DNA of 64,000 nt from a virus. A model generated the notes under the pieces. The model was not told the origin of the DNA. It saw only the letters and a list, made by a program, of their open reading frames with translations, and made no database searches. The translations under genes and the position numbers were made by a program. Below are positions 24,758 to 33,024 of this stretch, in pieces. The stretch spans positions 1 to 64,000 of the IMG/VR virus record IMGVR_UViG_3300027849_000012; one strand, 5' to 3'. The first letter of the stretch is position 1. Each line of letters starts with the position of its first letter.

Positions 24758-24834
24758 TGGTGCGCCCTTCAGGAATCGAACCTGAAACCTACGGCTTAGA
24801 AGGCCGTTGCTCTATCCGATTGAGCTAAGGGCGC
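24758..24834 (-). tRNA. tRNA-Arg (anticodon TCT), CCA encoded
   Basis: Complete cloverleaf: acceptor GCGCCCT paired with AGGGCGC, D-arm AGCTCAATCGGATAGAGC, anticodon loop CTTCTAA (TCT, reads AGA), T-arm GGTTCGATTC. The 3' CCA is encoded. It lies between thyX and a small gene on the same strand, so it is probably processed from a polycistronic transcript. It is the only tRNA found in this window. Confidence 0.95.
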
Positions 24835-24839
24835 GAATT

Positions 24840-25493
24840 TTAGTTAATTTCTACGGGGAATACTTTATATATAACTTCAGCACAAGCCTTGGCTATGTCC
24901 ATATGCTCACGTTGAGTACCATTGGCCATACGTAAATCACAGTAGTGAATCCACGACCTAAGTGTACCATTCATGTATAATCTGCTTACGGTGTTACCTT
25001 CGGGCAAGACGGCCCTAGCTTGTTCTTTAGCAATACCATTTTCGATTGCCCAACTATAGGCATCAGTAGCGGCATGAATTACTGCCTGCTGCCTCATATC
25101 CCATTGATCTTGGAGTTCAACATTTGCAGCATCAATACTGTTCTGTCTATTCTTAGGATCTTGCATTCGAGCCCCTCTTCGGACAAATGACAACTCTTTA
25201 GTAGGGTCGGCATATCGTTGAGAGAATTCTTGGAAACTAAAGCTTCGGTGACGTAGCATCTGACGTGCAATGTCCCTAGTGGTTTCTACTTCCATACAAA
25301 CCGACACCATTTCAAGTGGTGACCAGTGTTTATGTTTCATTAGATATTTAACTAGTTTTTCCGAAGTTACTTCGTTTTGTTGATTGTCTGGGTTTGATAC
25401 CCTAGCACAATATGCAACCATCTGGAGAAGGTCTTCGTTAAGATCACTGTCTGCAGGTGGTTGACTATATGATATAAGTCTCGCATTGAACAT
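24840..25493 (-). CDS. thyX: Flavin-dependent thymidylate synthase ThyX
   Basis: 217 aa. The ThyX signature RHRSFSFQEFSQRY is intact, with the C-terminal LRSWIHYCDLR helix. Makes dTMP from dUMP using FAD, NADPH and methylenetetrahydrofolate. Works with dCMP deaminase encoded nearby. Follows a small membrane-protein gene in the uvsX-41 operon. Confidence 0.95.
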   Translation of the reverse strand: MFNARLISYSQPPADSDLNEDLLQMVAYCARVSNPDNQQNEVTSEKLVKYLMKHKHWSPLEMVSVCMEVETTRDIARQMLRHRSFSFQEFSQRYADPTKELSFVRRGARMQDPKNRQNSIDAANVELQDQWDMRQQAVIHAATDAYSWAIENGIAKEQARAVLPEGNTVSRLYMNGTLRSWIHYCDLRMANGTQREHMDIAKACAEVIYKVFPVEIN

Positions 25494-25500
25494 ATTATAG

Positions 25501-25674
25501 TTAAGCCTCTTTTTGTACCAATGTGTAAATACCCCAAGCTAGTCCTGCCCAAGCAACTAATTTAGCTATACCACCGAATAGAATTACCCCACCGCAAATT
25601 GCAATTAGTGTAGCTCCATCCCATGATGTTCTTTCGGGTAGTCTATCTTTTACCCAGTTAGTTATCATATCCAT
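25501..25674 (-). CDS. Small membrane protein
   Basis: 57 aa, MDMITNWVKDRLPERTSWDG at the start, followed by a long hydrophobic segment (TLIAICGGVILFGGIAKLVA and on to GIYTLV). Probably one or two membrane passes. The SWDGATLIA pattern is one I recall from T4-like marine phages. Function unknown. Located between gp41 and thyX. Confidence 0.7.
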   Translation of the reverse strand: MDMITNWVKDRLPERTSWDGATLIAICGGVILFGGIAKLVAWAGLAWGIYTLVQKEA

Positions 25675-25683
25675 ATTTATCTC

Positions 25684-27078
25684 CTATATTTTAAAGTCTG
25701 CAAACGTGTCTTTGGAATCATTATTACCCCACGTTGCAATTGGTTTATCGGGTATACTCGAATCTGACATAATGTCGGACTGAGCTGATTCTTCTACATC
25801 ATATAATTTCATGCGGGAACGGTCAATGCCTACTACAAATCTCTTATAGTAACTAACGTCATTGTACCGATTTTTCAATTGTTTCACCATGATCTGGCCT
25901 AATTCTTCCAGTTCCTCTGTAGATATAAGAGCAAACATAAGGTCAGCCGTTGCAGGTAATCCAAATGATTCCGATGTGTCTTCTAACCCTACATCAGTAT
26001 TACCAAATCCACTTCTTGTGGTCTGAGTAGCACTCATAATAGGAACATCGAACTCTACAGCAAGGCCTCGTAATTCTTCTGCAATAGCCTTAATGTAGGT
26101 ATAACTATTTATACTTCCACCCATCCCTTTCATACGACTTGATGAACAGATGTTTAGGTAGTCAATATAAATCATATCAGGCATAAAGTTCTTTTTAAGC
26201 TTCAATTCATTAAGCAATGCTCTAAAGTGACCAGCATGAGCAGACCCTGTGGGATACTCTTTAATGATCAACTTACCTATGGAAGCACCAGCAATCTTTT
26301 GAATCTTAGTATCGAATACGTTTTTAGGCATCGTATCTAAGTTCTGAATGGGTACGTCCATTAAGTTAGCATCTATTCTTTCTGCGACCTTTTCTTCGGA
26401 CATTTCCAGCGTGATATATAATACATTTTTACCCTGTTCTAGTACATGGGATGCACAATGAGTCATAAATAGTGACTTACCCACACCCGTACCTGCTAAG
26501 GCAATATTCAAGGTTTTATTGGGTAAGCCACCCTTAGTGATCTTATTGAAGTATTCCAAATCAAATGGTATCTTGTCTTCGACTCGATTATAGAATTCAA
26601 ATCTGTCGTCAGCATTGTCAATGTAATCGTGGCCGATGGCCTGATCAAATGAGACACCAAGAGCCTTTGATAAAATTTCAGGTATAGCACCATCACTTCT
26701 TTCAGTATCTTTGCCGTCAATAATTTGAATCGAATCCATTATAGCATTATATACCGCCTTATCCTTACACCACTTCTCCGACTCAGTAATAAGGTATTCT
26801 GTATCAATATCAGATTTAACTTTGATCTCACCTATCAACTTAGCAGCGTTGTTTAAAACATCATCTGGCGCGTCAATCTTTCTAAGCTCTAGGTCAAGGA
26901 CTTTACTGGTTGGTAATTTGTTATGTTTAGCAACAAACTTAACTATCAAATCAAAGACAGTTTTATGTGTGCCATCAAAGTATTCCTTCTGCAGATATGG
27001 TACTACACGTCTGCAATAATCCTCATTATTTAATAAGTGATTAAGAATGTGTGTCGGTAGTTGATTCGCTATTTCCAC
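25684..27078 (-). CDS. 41: Replicative DNA helicase (T4 gp41, DnaB family)
   Basis: 464 aa. DnaB-type helicase with Walker A AGTGVGKS (about 195-202), Walker B DMIYIDYLNI and the LLM/motif ATQTTRSG. Unwinds DNA at the replication fork. The start is GTG at 27078 with GAGG 6 nt upstream, overlapping the small gene between uvsX and 41 by 38 nt. Confidence 0.93.
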   Translation of the reverse strand: MEIANQLPTHILNHLLNNEDYCRRVVPYLQKEYFDGTHKTVFDLIVKFVAKHNKLPTSKVLDLELRKIDAPDDVLNNAAKLIGEIKVKSDIDTEYLITESEKWCKDKAVYNAIMDSIQIIDGKDTERSDGAIPEILSKALGVSFDQAIGHDYIDNADDRFEFYNRVEDKIPFDLEYFNKITKGGLPNKTLNIALAGTGVGKSLFMTHCASHVLEQGKNVLYITLEMSEEKVAERIDANLMDVPIQNLDTMPKNVFDTKIQKIAGASIGKLIIKEYPTGSAHAGHFRALLNELKLKKNFMPDMIYIDYLNICSSSRMKGMGGSINSYTYIKAIAEELRGLAVEFDVPIMSATQTTRSGFGNTDVGLEDTSESFGLPATADLMFALISTEELEELGQIMVKQLKNRYNDVSYYKRFVVGIDRSRMKLYDVEESAQSDIMSDSSIPDKPIATWGNNDSKDTFADFKI

Positions 27079-27364
27079 TTTTTTCCTCTACGTGTGTATT
27101 AATAATAACACTAAGTAAATCACCTAGATAGTTTTTAAACTCTTCGCTTTTTTCTAATTCATCAGCATTAAATGTCCCGGGCTCTTGCACGTTATATGAA
27201 AAAGAGAGAGTGGCGAAATCCGCGTCCTCACTCTCCTTAATTGATACCGTGCCATATACAACTACTACCCCAGCATAGGGTGAACTACCTTTAAGCTTGA
27301 TGCCATAGAATTCAGAAGAATCATTCTCAACGAAACTATAATCATACTCAGAGATACCTGTCAT
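27041..27364 (-). CDS. Conserved protein between uvsX and gp41
   Basis: 107 aa, acidic, beta-rich (VVVYGTVSIKESEDADFATL), followed by a helical C-terminus. Start overlaps the uvsX stop as TAATG. Possibly an accessory factor for helicase or recombinase; not recognised. Confidence 0.65.
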   Translation of the reverse strand: MTGISEYDYSFVENDSSEFYGIKLKGSSPYAGVVVVYGTVSIKESEDADFATLSFSYNVQEPGTFNADELEKSEEFKNYLGDLLSVIINTHVEEKSGNSESTTDTHS

Positions 27365-28407
27365 TAGATCTGCTCCGGATCAAAGTCAATAAGTGATTTA
27401 TGTCCAATCTGATACTGGTTGATCAGAAATTCTCTGAACTTAGCAGTATTAACAATAGGTTTCCAGAACTCGTCCGTTCTAGTTTGCTTCTCTCTTACCT
27501 TTGGTTCCACCACTTCACCAGTCTCTTGGTCAACAACATTGTACCAACCATTACTAGGTTTAATGACAAACCCACCAGCAATAGCAATCTCAAGAAGACC
27601 ACTGTTACGTTCAACACCACCGTCCCAAGATACAGATACTGGGATCTTAGATTTCTCTTTAACCATTCGAGACTTCTCAACATTGATAATAAAATCATAT
27701 CCCGTAACCTCCATGCCAGTCTTGTTCTGTCTACGACCAATAATCCAGATGTTATCGGCTGAGTAGTAAATACCCGTGCCACCTGAAACAACTGCTTTAG
27801 GGAACAGGCCCATTTCTTGATACGTATGGTTGATTGCCAATAGAGAGACATCTTTCATTGTCAGGTATGGGGTAACCATACGGAATAGTCCCTTAATAGC
27901 CTTAGCTCTGGACATATCAGCAACTGATTTTTCATTCAAGGCGTCTTCTAGTTCTTTCTTAGAAGCAAGGTTACCGATCGAATCAATGACAATAATCACT
28001 TTATCTTTACGATCAATGTTATCTAATTGGCCTACCAGATCAAACTTTAGTTGTTCCACATCCGTAATAGGTGTGTGAAGAACACGTGTGGTATCAATGC
28101 CAAAGGCTTCAAAGTATGATTGTGGTGATCCGAACTCGGAATCATAAAATAGCATTACAGCATCTTTATGTTCTTTGAGATAAGCACTTGCCATTAATAA
28201 GGCAAATGATGTCTTAAAGTGTTTAGATGGCCCAGCCAATACAGTAAGACCAGATGTGAGTCCACCTTCGGGATCGCCCGATAGTGCAACATTAATCATA
28301 GGTACTTCAGTTTTAACTGAGGTTTTCTCGCCGAAGAAAATACTATCAGACAGTATATCTGTAGTTTTAATCTTAGAGTTCTTTTTTAGTTTATCCATTA
28401 TAGACAT
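27364..28407 (-). CDS. uvsX: UvsX recombinase (RecA-like)
   Basis: 347 aa. Forms filaments on ssDNA for strand exchange and recombination-dependent replication. Walker A is GPSKHFKT (59-66), the UvsX variant, with VIIVIDSIGNLASKKE as Walker B. Partner proteins UvsY and UvsW are also in the window. Start overlaps the stop of the bS21 gene as TAATG. Confidence 0.95.
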   Translation of the reverse strand: MSIMDKLKKNSKIKTTDILSDSIFFGEKTSVKTEVPMINVALSGDPEGGLTSGLTVLAGPSKHFKTSFALLMASAYLKEHKDAVMLFYDSEFGSPQSYFEAFGIDTTRVLHTPITDVEQLKFDLVGQLDNIDRKDKVIIVIDSIGNLASKKELEDALNEKSVADMSRAKAIKGLFRMVTPYLTMKDVSLLAINHTYQEMGLFPKAVVSGGTGIYYSADNIWIIGRRQNKTGMEVTGYDFIINVEKSRMVKEKSKIPVSVSWDGGVERNSGLLEIAIAGGFVIKPSNGWYNVVDQETGEVVEPKVREKQTRTDEFWKPIVNTAKFREFLINQYQIGHKSLIDFDPEQI

Positions 28408-28664
28408 TAATATTTTCTCCTAGGTTGAAAGTTTCCCGACATGCGTTCCTCTTTCTTGGTTCTAGCTTTGGCCTCTGCCTTCTTGCGTTTCTTCTTCCAT
28501 GTAGGCTTTTCGTAATATTCCTTCCTACGAACATCTTGCAGAGTACCTGCTCGGTCAACAGCCTTCTTAAATTTGCGTAATGCAACTTCAAAGGGCATTT
28601 CTTTTTGTGGTCGCTTATCCTTGGGGTTCGTGTTTACCCTAGGCGTTAAATTGATGCTTGGCAT
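28407..28664 (-). CDS. rpsU: Ribosomal protein bS21 homologue
   Basis: 85 aa. The core MPFEVALRKFKKAVDRAG and EYYEKPTWKKKRKKAEAK follow bS21 closely (in E. coli: PFDVALRRFKRSCEKAG, EFYEKPTTERKRAKA), with an extra N-terminal segment of about 20 residues. bS21 is a late-joining 30S subunit protein near the mRNA exit that helps initiation. A phage copy may replace host bS21 and bias translation. First gene of the uvsX operon, with its own promoter (28693-28721). Confidence 0.88.
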   Translation of the reverse strand: MPSINLTPRVNTNPKDKRPQKEMPFEVALRKFKKAVDRAGTLQDVRRKEYYEKPTWKKKRKKAEAKARTKKEERMSGNFQPRRKY

Positions 28665-28692
28665 ATCTCTCCTCTTTTTTATGTATGTGTAT

Positions 28693-28721
28693 ATTATAAC
28701 AGGCTTTAATCAGTTTGTAAA
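28693..28721 (-). promoter_or_regulatory. Sigma70-type promoter with extended -10
   Basis: Minus strand TTTACA, 17-nt spacer, TGTTATAAT. The -35 overlaps the last codons of the upstream cytidylyltransferase-like gene. Drives rpsU-uvsX-41-thyX. Confidence 0.8.
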
Positions 28722-29134
28722 GTGTTTTCTACAACTCTTTTTCGTAAATCGGAAGAGGAGAACCTATGATCTCTTTTATTAAAGTAGAAATCAATATCTC
28801 GTTGTTTACACAAATCTCTCCCAGTGAAGTCTTTATCTCTATACTCTTCACCCATAATCTTGACATCTATCTGATACATGCCTAGAATATCCATCAACTC
28901 CTCTTCGGTATTATACACTAGGATCTCGTCCACATATCTAATAGCCGATAGTTGAGCTTGTCTTTCGACAATGTTTTGAATTGGTTGGTTTTTGTTTGGC
29001 CGGTCGACCGACGGGTCATTCTGTAGAGCACAGATTAAGTAATCGCAGACAGTCTTTGCCTCTCTCAACATCATGACGTGGCCCGAGTGTAACAAGTCAA
29101 AGGTGGAGCACGTTATTCCTACTCGTTTCTGCAT
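28706..29134 (-). CDS. Cytidylyltransferase-like nucleotidyltransferase
   Basis: 142 aa. The HxGH motif is TCSTFDLLHSGHVMML and the second motif HRFSSSDLRKR, as in glycerol-3-phosphate cytidylyltransferases and the RfaE nucleotidyltransferase domain. Would activate a sugar or polyol phosphate with CTP. The start at 29134 forms a TAATG overlap with the preceding stop. Could supply an activated donor for glycosylation together with the sugar genes near 33-37 kb. Confidence 0.82.
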   Translation of the reverse strand: MQKRVGITCSTFDLLHSGHVMMLREAKTVCDYLICALQNDPSVDRPNKNQPIQNIVERQAQLSAIRYVDEILVYNTEEELMDILGMYQIDVKIMGEEYRDKDFTGRDLCKQRDIDFYFNKRDHRFSSSDLRKRVVENTLQTD

Positions 29135-29820
29135 TAACTCACCCATAATTCAATAGCATCATCAATTGATAAACCATTGATGTGCAAGTATTCGCCGTTA
29201 GTTTCACTTTCAACCAGGGGGTTATCTTGCAACCATTGTTCTTTAAGGGTCTCGCGTTCGGGTCCAGCAGGCTTATTGAACTTAACTTTCACTGTTGGGA
29301 TATATCCAGCAATAGTTGGTACAATAGTTAAATGATACTCTGTACTGTTACCGGACTTTGAATGGTATGTGAATTGCTGGCCAGTACTTTGTGAACTCTT
29401 GACATGATCTCGGATATACGTGCCGTACAGACTGTAAAATTTTTGTTGTTCATCGGGGATATTAATCTGTTGTTTTTGCCATTCAGCGTATAAATCTAAT
29501 GCGCGCATTTTACACCATGTGTGTGAATACATGCCTGCAATTTTATTAAGTTTTGGGTCAAATAGGGTAATCAACAGGGACTCACATGCAGCTTGAACTG
29601 CTGCAGTAGCTTCCCTTTCCACAGTAAATTTTTCCGTGTTACGACATATGATCACTAGGTCGTTTATGTTAACGTCTTTATTTATAAGATGGTCTACACA
29701 ACGATCCTTTTGCCCTCTACCTATATATTTTGGCGCTATTGACATGTCAAATATGCCATCGGGCCAATAGCCGTATTGATACTGCCCTAATGATTCCCAA
29801 AACTTTGCAGGAATTTTCAT
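29134..29820 (-). CDS. GIY-YIG-like (LEM3-type) domain protein
   Basis: 228 aa. The N-terminal half resembles a GIY-YIG core: APKYIGRGQKDRCVDHL and later ACESLLITLFDPKLN. The C-terminal half is unrecognised. Its function is uncertain: nuclease-like but possibly inactive. First gene of the operon behind the promoter at 29853-29881. Confidence 0.5.
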   Translation of the reverse strand: MKIPAKFWESLGQYQYGYWPDGIFDMSIAPKYIGRGQKDRCVDHLINKDVNINDLVIICRNTEKFTVEREATAAVQAACESLLITLFDPKLNKIAGMYSHTWCKMRALDLYAEWQKQQINIPDEQQKFYSLYGTYIRDHVKSSQSTGQQFTYHSKSGNSTEYHLTIVPTIAGYIPTVKVKFNKPAGPERETLKEQWLQDNPLVESETNGEYLHINGLSIDDAIELWVS

Positions 29821-29852
29821 ATCACTTTCTCCATAATTTATTTTATATGTAT

Positions 29853-29881
29853 ATTATATCACACTTAGCATCAAAAGTAAA
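29853..29881 (-). promoter_or_regulatory. Sigma70-type promoter with extended -10
   Basis: Minus strand TTTACT, 17-nt spacer, TGATATAAT. Drives 29820-28706. It overlaps nothing coding except the GroES-like gene boundary (its stop is at 29886). Confidence 0.8.
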
Positions 29882-29885
29882 GTGT

Positions 29886-30149
29886 TTATGACAATAAAAC
29901 TCCTTTAATTTCAGCGATATCCACTATTGCGGCGCCTTTGCCTTCATAGTCCACTGGCAATCCTTTGGCCCAATTGATGTAAACTTTGTCGCCAACTGAT
30001 ACAGTAGTGACGTCACCTCCTACAGCTAATACAACTCCAGGTTTGGTACCCTTAGTAGTATCACCAGTGAGAATGATCCCACCTGTTGTCACTGAGTCAG
30101 TTTTCGTATCGGCAACCAATACGTTGTTTCCTATCATTTTAATATTCAT
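29886..30149 (-). CDS. 31: GroES-like co-chaperonin (gp31-like)
   Basis: 87 aa. The GroES fold is seen in NNVLVADTKTD, a mobile-loop-like stretch (SVTTGGIIL), GVVLAVGGD and GDKVYINWAKG. T4 gp31 replaces host GroES so that GroEL can fold capsid protein gp23. The same task is likely here, though only the family is established from sequence. Confidence 0.8.
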   Translation of the reverse strand: MNIKMIGNNVLVADTKTDSVTTGGIILTGDTTKGTKPGVVLAVGGDVTTVSVGDKVYINWAKGLPVDYEGKGAAIVDIAEIKGVLLS

Positions 30150-30156
30150 AATTTTC

Positions 30157-30396
30157 CTAGTATGATGATGTAAATTTAAATTCGGGGCCGTCGGTAATGA
30201 ATTCTAATCCACTCATTGATCCGACGTATTCTCCAAACTTAGTATACGTTAGTTTTAATTTTACCTTACCTTCAATTAAGACTGTAAGGTATTCCTTCTG
30301 TTTAAAGTAATCAACATCTGCTGTCACTACTCTCCCATTGTCTGTGCATTTTAATTGGCATTCGGTTTCATAATGATGTGTAACTACTTTCTGCAT
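30157..30396 (-). CDS. Conserved protein of unknown function
   Basis: 79 aa, all-beta. Contains LTVLIEGKVKLKLTYTKFG and VGSMSGLEFITDGPE, a pattern I have met in other marine phages without function. Lies between the wall hydrolase and the GroES-like gene, with a late promoter box just upstream at 30407-30414. Confidence 0.65.
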   Translation of the reverse strand: MQKVVTHHYETECQLKCTDNGRVVTADVDYFKQKEYLTVLIEGKVKLKLTYTKFGEYVGSMSGLEFITDGPEFKFTSSY

Positions 30397-30405
30397 GACA
30401 TGATC

Positions 30406-30918
30406 CTATTTATAAAAAATGTGTTGGTCGATTGTGACTGTTCTATTCAAACTGTCTGCCCAATATGGGTGAACATTATCTGCGTGATAATGCGTTGCGC
30501 CTTCAGTAATATCTTGGTTTCTATAATACATTAAATTAGCTGCAATCTTTAACGATGAATTCCATGTAGCACTGTCCTCGGGTACATCAGACTTGCCGTC
30601 ACAAAACCAACTGAATTGGCACATATTTCTTACAGGAACTGAGGTTCCTTTCCAGTTAGTAAACCATCTAGCTTGATAGACTACACCACAAATATCGTTT
30701 GGATATTCATCACTCATGACTCTGTTTAAAACAACATGAGATACTGCAAGTTTACCAGCGAGTGGTTGATTACCCGCTTCAAAATAGATGTTCTTAGCTA
30801 GGCAAAATACATCACCATTCTCATCAAATGCTTCAGCATGGTTTGCTATTAGTGCAAGAATCAAACCAGTAGCTACCATTGCAATTGCGTGTTTAACATA
30901 AAAGTAATCTTTTTTCAT
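30406..30918 (-). CDS. Cell wall hydrolase (SleB/Hydrolase_2), probable endolysin
   Basis: 170 aa. N-terminal signal/anchor helix (HAIAMVATGLILALIANHAEA) followed by the Hydrolase_2 core: LAKNIYFEAGNQP with catalytic Glu47, LAVSHVVLNRV and CQFSWFCDGKS. Cleaves peptidoglycan glycan strands. The hydrophobic N-terminus suggests a secreted or signal-anchor endolysin. The ATG at 30918 overlaps the previous stop as ATGA. Confidence 0.85.
   Translation of the reverse strand: MKKDYFYVKHAIAMVATGLILALIANHAEAFDENGDVFCLAKNIYFEAGNQPLAGKLAVSHVVLNRVMSDEYPNDICGVVYQARWFTNWKGTSVPVRNMCQFSWFCDGKSDVPEDSATWNSSLKIAANLMYYRNQDITEGATHYHADNVHPYWADSLNRTVTIDQHIFYK
30407..30414 (-). promoter_or_regulatory. T4-type late promoter (TATAAATA)
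   Basis: TATAAATA on the minus strand, overlapping the end of the wall-hydrolase gene, 11 nt before the start of the gene at 30157-30396. Confidence 0.5.
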
Positions 30919-31094
30919 AGTCCTATTAACCCCCACCCGTGATTAGCTATAGCATTAAGAATGATAAACCAACATGTTGCCATGTGACATATCCACCAGA
31001 AGGTACGAATACCAGCAACAGTATTTGCTTGGGTGTCAGACTCCCCAACCTTTTCGCCTAGGGATTTCGCCCAGATTCTCCACCACTTATGCAT
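30915..31094 (-). CDS. Small membrane protein
   Basis: 59 aa from the ATG at 31094, which overlaps the preceding stop. Starts MHKWWRIWAKSLGEKVGES and has one transmembrane segment (FWWICHMATCWFIILNAIA). Located just ahead of the wall hydrolase; a holin function is conceivable but unproven. Confidence 0.65.
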   Translation of the reverse strand: MHKWWRIWAKSLGEKVGESDTQANTVAGIRTFWWICHMATCWFIILNAIANHGWGLIGL

Positions 31095-31317
31095 CCCATT
31101 TACCATCGCTACGTTGTTCTTTCTGTTCACCCCATATCCCAGGAGCCTGAATTGCTGCCTCTCCCATATGATACTCACCAGGATAATGCTTCAAACATCT
31201 ATATGCTTCTTTCCTTACAGCACTTGGTATCCGTGGGGTCTTCTTGGGATCCATCAAATCACTGAGAAATATTCTAGTATTCTCTATAGCCCATCTTCTT
31301 TCATTCGGCATTGTCAT
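31087..31317 (-). CDS. BPSL0761-type small conserved protein
   Basis: 76 aa. Begins MTMPNERRWAIENTRIFLSD, with PRIPSAVRKEAYRCLKHYPG, matching the BPSL0761 family pattern. AGGA lies upstream of the ATG at 31317. Family function unknown. Confidence 0.65.
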   Translation of the reverse strand: MTMPNERRWAIENTRIFLSDLMDPKKTPRIPSAVRKEAYRCLKHYPGEYHMGEAAIQAPGIWGEQKEQRSDGKWDA

Positions 31318-31333
31318 CGTCCTATTAACTCCA

Positions 31334-31504
31334 TTATTGTACCGCCTCTTCAAGTTCAGCTACATACTTTTTCAAGTCTAAAATTTCAATCTCTAAGAAG
31401 TTAATGTACTCTTCAACAACTGCGCGTTCACACAAGGTTTCACAACAAATTTCTATCTGTTGTTTAGCTCTAGTTTCTAAGGAGACAGAGGTTCTTCTAA
31501 CCAT
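31334..31504 (-). CDS. Small coiled-coil protein
   Basis: 56 aa, MVRRTSVSLETRAKQQIEIC at the start, ending in an acidic coiled coil. The first half resembles a ribbon-helix-helix or short antitoxin-like helix, but this is tentative. The start overlaps the DexA stop as TAATG. Confidence 0.6.
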   Translation of the reverse strand: MVRRTSVSLETRAKQQIEICCETLCERAVVEEYINFLEIEILDLKKYVAELEEAVQ

Positions 31505-32094
31505 TAAATCATCTCCTGTACTAGATATTGCATTCGCATTACATCCATAGCAACGTCATGTTTAGCATCGTGTGCAACAAACTTATCTTCTAAGCCGGGA
31601 ACCATAAAGGAGTTCCTAATGGATTTATTTAGTAGAGTCATACCTTCGATAGTTGATCTAGTGTCTCGAACGTTATAGAATGGGTAAGGGTCTTTCTTAC
31701 CGACTTCACCTAGCAATGATTCCAAAAACATAGGATCAAAGGTGTTACCCCGAGTATAAATCCGCTTGATTTCAGCTGGGTTACCGGCGGCTGTAAGCCA
31801 TGCATGTAAATTCGCAATGGGCATATCATCTGCTGCAGGCTTAAGTTGTTTCTGTGCTTCTTCTGATTGCTCACTCCACCAATTTAAAGTGTCTTGGTCT
31901 ATCTTACGGCCGTAGGTTCGTACTTGGTCTGCAACATCAAACTTAACTGTAACAGCATTTTCAAGGAGTTCTTCATAAGTGTAACCAGGTTCTCCGAAGA
32001 AACTGGAGTCAAATGCTAGTGCAGCAAGTGAAATAACTACGGATTCTCTAGCATTAGTGCCTAGGGTTTCAAAATCATAAATCAAACTTTTCAT
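31504..32094 (-). CDS. dexA: DexA-like 3'-5' exodeoxyribonuclease
   Basis: 196 aa. DEDD-type exonuclease: IYDFETLGTN (first Asp and Glu), TFDPMFLESLL and the final FVAHDAKHDVAMDV. In T4, DexA degrades host DNA. The ATG at 32094 lies in the last codons of the epimerase gene (20-nt overlap); a longer start at 32184 is rejected on family length. Confidence 0.87.
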   Translation of the reverse strand: MKSLIYDFETLGTNARESVVISLAALAFDSSFFGEPGYTYEELLENAVTVKFDVADQVRTYGRKIDQDTLNWWSEQSEEAQKQLKPAADDMPIANLHAWLTAAGNPAEIKRIYTRGNTFDPMFLESLLGEVGKKDPYPFYNVRDTRSTIEGMTLLNKSIRNSFMVPGLEDKFVAHDAKHDVAMDVMRMQYLVQEMI

Positions 32095-32932
32095 TAATAT
32101 AGTCCTGTAAATTGTGTTGTGCGATCCAACCAAGTGCCTTAACTTGATCGGTTTTAAGTTCTCCGTCCATTCTGTTACCAGCAACGGATTCTGTTATAAT
32201 AGGTTCTGCTCCTAAGTAACCTACTAGGTCTAATATAGAATGTTTTTCATCGCATCCGATGCCGTAACCGTCACCTGCTCCGTAAAATCCGGATAATATA
32301 AGACCCGAAACAATATCATCAACATGAGTAAAATTCCTTAATTGAGTTCCTGGTGATGTTACTGGTAACTGCGTTGCGCCATTCTTTACCATACCAATGA
32401 ACTTAGCAATAACCGTTGAATAGTTGCCCGTGCCAATTTCATGGTCACCATAAGCATTATAAAAGTACACGATTGTGTAGTGTAAACCATACCACTCGGA
32501 ATACCTTTTTAGAAACTCTGTGTTCTGAGCTTTAGTGTATGCATACGGACTCATGGACTTACCATCTTCGCCGACAGAGAATTTAGTGGATGAACCTGCA
32601 TAGACTAACTTTGCTCCGGATTTCTTAGCAAATTTAACCACTTTAGGGAATGACATATAGTTATATTCCATAACAGTATCAAAATCGTTGAACGATTGTT
32701 CAACCCTGGCATACTCTCCTAGATGGAAGATGAAATCGAATTTAACATCTTCGTGGAAATAGACATCAATTAGCTGAGTTGAACCAGTAATGTAGCTTAT
32801 TCCTGAGTGATGGTTATCTGAACTGCCAGCATGATAGTTATCTAAGCAGGTGACATCATGACCGGCTGAACGTAATTCTTTGCATAAAGCAGAACCGATA
32901 AATCCGGCACCACCTGTAACTAATATGTCCAT
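32075..32932 (-). CDS. NAD-dependent sugar epimerase/dehydratase
   Basis: 285 aa. Extended SDR: cofactor loop TGGAGFIGS (6-14) and active-site Y130xxxK134 (PYAYTK). Likely epimerises or otherwise changes a nucleotide sugar. Fits with UDP-glucose dehydrogenase and glycosyltransferases upstream. Driven by its own promoter (32954-32982). Confidence 0.88.
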   Translation of the reverse strand: MDILVTGGAGFIGSALCKELRSAGHDVTCLDNYHAGSSDNHHSGISYITGSTQLIDVYFHEDVKFDFIFHLGEYARVEQSFNDFDTVMEYNYMSFPKVVKFAKKSGAKLVYAGSSTKFSVGEDGKSMSPYAYTKAQNTEFLKRYSEWYGLHYTIVYFYNAYGDHEIGTGNYSTVIAKFIGMVKNGATQLPVTSPGTQLRNFTHVDDIVSGLILSGFYGAGDGYGIGCDEKHSILDLVGYLGAEPIITESVAGNRMDGELKTDQVKALGWIAQHNLQDYINEKFDL

Positions 32933-32953
32933 ACTTTCTCCTTAATAGTGTAT

Positions 32954-32982
32954 ATTATATCACACCCAAAACCATTTGTCAA
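32954..32982 (-). promoter_or_regulatory. Strong sigma70-type promoter
   Basis: Minus strand consensus TTGACA, 17-nt spacer, TGATATAAT. Drives the epimerase, dexA and following lysis-related genes. Confidence 0.85.
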
Positions 32983-32994
32983 CCATTTATTGTC

Positions 32995-33018
32995 AATGGT
33001 ACCTAATTGGGTACCATT
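32995..33018 (-). terminator. Inverted repeat, possible terminator or regulatory hairpin
   Basis: Perfect 9-bp stem AATGGTACC/GGTACCATT with a 6-nt loop, directly after the MazG stop codon. No U-run follows on the minus strand, so a simple rho-independent terminator is not certain. It lies just upstream of the epimerase promoter. Confidence 0.5.
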
Positions 33019-33024
33019 TATCGG

